The notes below the pieces were generated by a model, which saw nothing but the letters and a program-made list of their open reading frames with translations, was not told the origin of the DNA and searched no databases. A stretch of DNA of 64,000 nucleotides from Diospyros lotus (Eukaryota; Streptophyta; Magnoliopsida; Ericales; Ebenaceae). Location: the NCBI RefSeq assembly GCF_014633365.1, contig NC_068338.1:27282291-27346290 (forward strand), written 5' to 3'. Within the stretch, counting starts at the first letter, position 1; each line of letters begins with the position of its first letter. Positions 61,401-64,000 of this stretch are shown piece after piece. Made by a program: the position numbers and the translations under genes.

Positions 61401-61470
61401 CCTTGCGCACGCTTCATCTCTCTCTATTTTTACCACACTTCTTCTACCTCTAGCATCCAAAATTTTCTCC
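55462..61470. other. 6-kb intergenic spacer between SCPL51 and the SMR gene
   Basis: Divergent upstream regions of the two genes. It is AT-rich, with GA/CT microsatellites at about 59937-59950, 60118-60140 and 61104-61128 and a G16 run at 58248-58263. An open frame of 93 codons (57238-57519) is described separately. Short inverted text (CATGCCCAATGT near 57964, reverse-complement ACGTTGGGCATG near 58576) may mark an old foldback element. I recognise no gene, tRNA or full mobile element. Confidence 0.6.
57238..57519 (+). CDS. Unrecognised 93-codon open frame, doubtful
   Basis: The translated product has one hydrophobic stretch (ALALSSIIARF...LIPFIASLIITAFIIICN) that could form one or two membrane segments. 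I recognise no family, see no promoter or splice context, and such a frame can occur by chance. It may be a decayed exon of a membrane protein gene. Confidence 0.15.
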   Translation: MLNLELEGIWTTTWQRASTHMCFPSCFLHWNAILLPALALSSIIARFNVAGFELIPFIASLIITAFIIICNHNLQGLYHSTGERCDIKFIIGP

Positions 61471-61782
61471 ATGTCCAAAGATCAATCTCACCAGGAAAGT
61501 TTACCAGAACCCAAAGAGATCATTAAACAGGAAGATGATCCAAATGGGTACGAAGAGTGTCGAACACCAACTTCTGAAGATCACAAAATCCCAGAAATTC
61601 AAACGTGCCCACCAGCACCGAGAAAAGAAGGCCATGGCTTTCCACAGAAAAGAAAATTTTCTGATTTGCAGTTCTTTGAAACCAGCGCACGGGAGGAGAT
61701 AGAATTGTTCTTTCGATCGAGCTTTGGGCTGCCTGGTGTTGCATCTAGCTGCCTGAAGAAGATGAGACGCTTGAGTCAGTAA
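61471..61782 (+). CDS. SIAMESE-related cyclin-dependent kinase inhibitor
   Basis: An intronless 103-aa protein. Residues 30-41 read CRTPTSEDHKIP, the signature motif of the plant-specific SIM/SMR family, followed by CPPAPRK (46-52). A basic KRK (60-62) may act as a nuclear signal. The C-terminal EEIELFFRSSF (75-85) corresponds to the family's EI-FF segment used in cyclin/CDK binding, and the end is basic (KKMRR, 96-100). Known members bind CDK-cyclin complexes in the nucleus and push cells from mitosis into endoreduplication or arrest. I chose ATG 61471; an in-frame ATG at 61369 would add 34 residues encoded by a CT-repeat leader and is probably 5' UTR. Which SMR paralogue it is cannot be told from here. 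Confidence 0.88.
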   Translation: MSKDQSHQESLPEPKEIIKQEDDPNGYEECRTPTSEDHKIPEIQTCPPAPRKEGHGFPQKRKFSDLQFFETSAREEIELFFRSSFGLPGVASSCLKKMRRLSQ

Positions 61783-64000
61783 ATTAAACCCTTCTACTTG
61801 ATCTCTCCATGTCTGTAAATTTAGAGAGATATAATAAGCGTATCTAGGAGTTATATCTTCGTATTGCGAACTATTTTTGTTTTAGTATTACAATTAACTA
61901 TTAGCAATAGTTAAGCCTCTACAATAATAATTTGTGCATGTACAGATTATTTGGAAGGGTTATCAATCAAGGTTCCTGAATATTTCATCTTTCTTGTACG
62001 TACTCTTTGATTGCGTTTCGTTATCTTGTTGGTTAATGTTCTTGCAGATTTGTTGATATTATCTACTTCTCTTTTCTCTCTTTTTGGGTCTAAATTCTCC
62101 ACGTCTCTGCCACCAAAACTCTATGAATTATTTGCACTTTTTCAGCATATACATATATGTATGTGCAGTGTGGGCGAGCGCGCTATGTGTACTTTCGCAC
62201 GACAATATTAAATTTAAAGACTTGATGATTTGATGAAACTCCTGTGTCTTATACTTTCCTTGCAATCTTCCAACCTTAAATTTGTTCAACGGATAAAATT
62301 TCAGCAAATAAAAAGGTTTCATAATATATATGTATATATATTTTCCTTAATTAGCTACCACTACTCCATACATATTTGGGGATTTTTAAGTCCAATTGTT
62401 TTCATCATCAAGGCCCAAGGACAGAGATATATATATAACAACTCTCATCTTAATGTTATTAACTGGATTCATACGATTGAGCTAAGTTTTCCCAATAAGA
62501 TCGATGATTCAAGTCAATAATTAATATGGGCAGGGATATGATCCGACTTTGATGATGATGATGATGATGATATATGCGTGCGTGCGTGTGTGTGTGTGTG
62601 TTTCAAAATTCTTTTTTCCCTTAAACGGCAGATGGATGTAAATAACAGCTCGATCGGAATCATCCATGGCAAAATGGGTTTGCAATTCGTTATTGGTCTC
62701 TGTACATACACGAAAGAAAGATATTAATTTTGGCACAATTAATCCTGCATCGATCCAACGGCAAAGGGAATCCACACCGGAAACAACGTAGCTTGTCTCG
62801 ATACTGTTGAAAACATGGAATTTATTCAGCAGAACTGCAGTAAGAAGAAGCGTGGGTTTTGCAATCTTCCTACAATTGGCGACGCTACGAGGGCAATGAA
62901 ACAAACCTACGTACGTTAAGCCATACAAACAAGTACTATGAAGCCATATATATATATATATATATCAGCCGTAATTTCCTGAGACGTAAAAGGGAAGAGT
63001 GTACGATATGGGCAGAATCCAACGGTGAAATTCATGGTCCACAAACCCATTTCATTCATTTCTTGGCAAGACTGCTGTTGTCTGGTCCGCTAAGGGTGTG
63101 TTTGATTACAAAGTGAAAAAGAAAATAAATTTAATTTTTAAGAAAAATTAAAATTAACCCCCTAAGAATTGATTTTCCTTGATTTTGAAGAAAATATGAC
63201 ATTTTTGTATTTGAGTGGAAAACAAAATTCCATGAAAAAAAGTTGTCAATCAAACACCCAAAGTTTAAATTTGACTGAAAAATATTTTCTTTTCTATGTT
63301 TTCTATATCAATCAAACACACCCTAATTTCCTTTTCTTATAACAAATTGCTTCATTTTGTCATGAGGAGCCAAAACAATACAATGGCCAAGCAATGAGAC
63401 GCGAGACTGAGCCCCACCAGATTTCCAGCCATGTGAGCCGGGTGAAAAAGTATTTTCACCATCCATGAGAATTCTTTTCACAATATCATTAATTCACGCT
63501 TAATATATATTGAAATTAAATTTCCTAAAAAGTTGACCCTTCTCTTGATAATAATCTTTTAATGTCATGGCCATGAACTCCTTCCCGTGGAAATTAATAA
63601 ATTTGGGATCATGGTACGATCTAATTCATTAGATAGAGAGTGAATGCATGATTCACTTTTTAGTCAATTTTTCTTTTTAATTTGTTCTGTTTCTATGAAA
63701 TTGAAATCATTATTGTATTAACATTTTTAAAAGGGGGTGATATATGAAAAAAAAAAAAAAAAACTGGTAAAACTATATTTTTAGGTAAAATATGATACCT
63801 AATACGCAAAAACAGAACTTCAGATCCGTCGAGATCAGTGGGTCAAACAAGCACAGATGATTTGGACATGGACCTGGACTGGGCCCGGCACATTGTCCAG
63901 TGAACCTCGGCGGCTCAAAGAACGAGGGAAAAGGAAACAACGGCTTGGTCGACGTGTCTGAATAGGATAAGTTATCAATAGAAAAGAAAAAAGACAAAAT
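61783..64000. other. Downstream of the SMR gene: no recognised gene
   Basis: AT-rich sequence with (GATGAT)n/(TG)n repeats at about 62552-62601, a TA repeat at 62946-62965 and a MITE at 63094-63323. The minus-strand frame of 74 codons at 63773-63997 has no recognisable domain and reaches near the window edge; I do not call it a gene. Confidence 0.6.
63094..63323. mobile_element. Tourist-like MITE (230 bp)
   Basis: Termini GGGTGTGTTTGATT and AATCAAACACACCC are perfect inverted repeats and are flanked by TAA on both sides (63091-63093 and 63324-63326). An internal CAATCAAACACCC near 63246 suggests an older copy or an internal duplication. Same terminal motif as the element at 49288. Confidence 0.75.

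Overview
The window is nuclear DNA from a flowering plant. It looks like a eudicot, and the very long repeat-filled introns suggest a woody species, but I cannot name the species. Spliced genes with GT-AG introns, Copia LTR retrotransposons, TRIMs, tRNA-type SINEs, LINE remnants, MITEs and AT-rich spacers all point this way. I see no bacterial operons, CRISPR arrays, tRNA or rRNA genes.

Three protein genes are supported. (1) 38-48307, plus strand: the 3' part of a VPS50/syndetin gene, the EARP endosomal-recycling tether subunit. Its 20 exons join without a frame break into 923 codons plus stop; the N-terminal exons lie left of the window. (2) 50522-55279, minus strand: a complete 13-exon serine carboxypeptidase-like gene of the SCPL51 type, 460 aa, with Ser164-Asp373-His432. 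It converges on VPS50. In Arabidopsis the matching genes (AT2G27900 and AT2G27920, from memory) are near neighbours, so this is probably conserved local gene order. (3) 61471-61782, plus strand: an intronless SIAMESE-related CDK-inhibitor gene of 103 aa.

Most of the sequence is transposable-element DNA inside VPS50 introns. Intron 4 (11.7 kb) holds an L1-type LINE remnant split by a solo LTR, an antisense RTE LINE remnant, a 5.1-kb Copia element with perfect target-site duplications (TSDs), another LINE piece, an antisense solo LTR and a SINE. Intron 7 (6.5 kb) holds a solo LTR with 27-bp terminal inverted repeats. Intron 12 (17.6 kb) holds an antisense Copia element that carries a TRIM which itself carries a second TRIM, then a decayed sense Copia element and a third TRIM. 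Introns are numbered by the visible exons only.

The SCPL51 last intron (2.2 kb) carries a hAT-like MITE, and another of its introns starts with a CT microsatellite directly at the 5' splice site. The 6-kb spacer between SCPL51 and the SMR gene, and the right end of the window, are AT-rich with microsatellites and MITEs and no convincing gene.

I found no undescribed biochemical system. The most distinctive content is the nested retroelement architecture inside an apparently intact housekeeping gene, and the several TRIM and solo-LTR insertions whose TSDs can be read directly.
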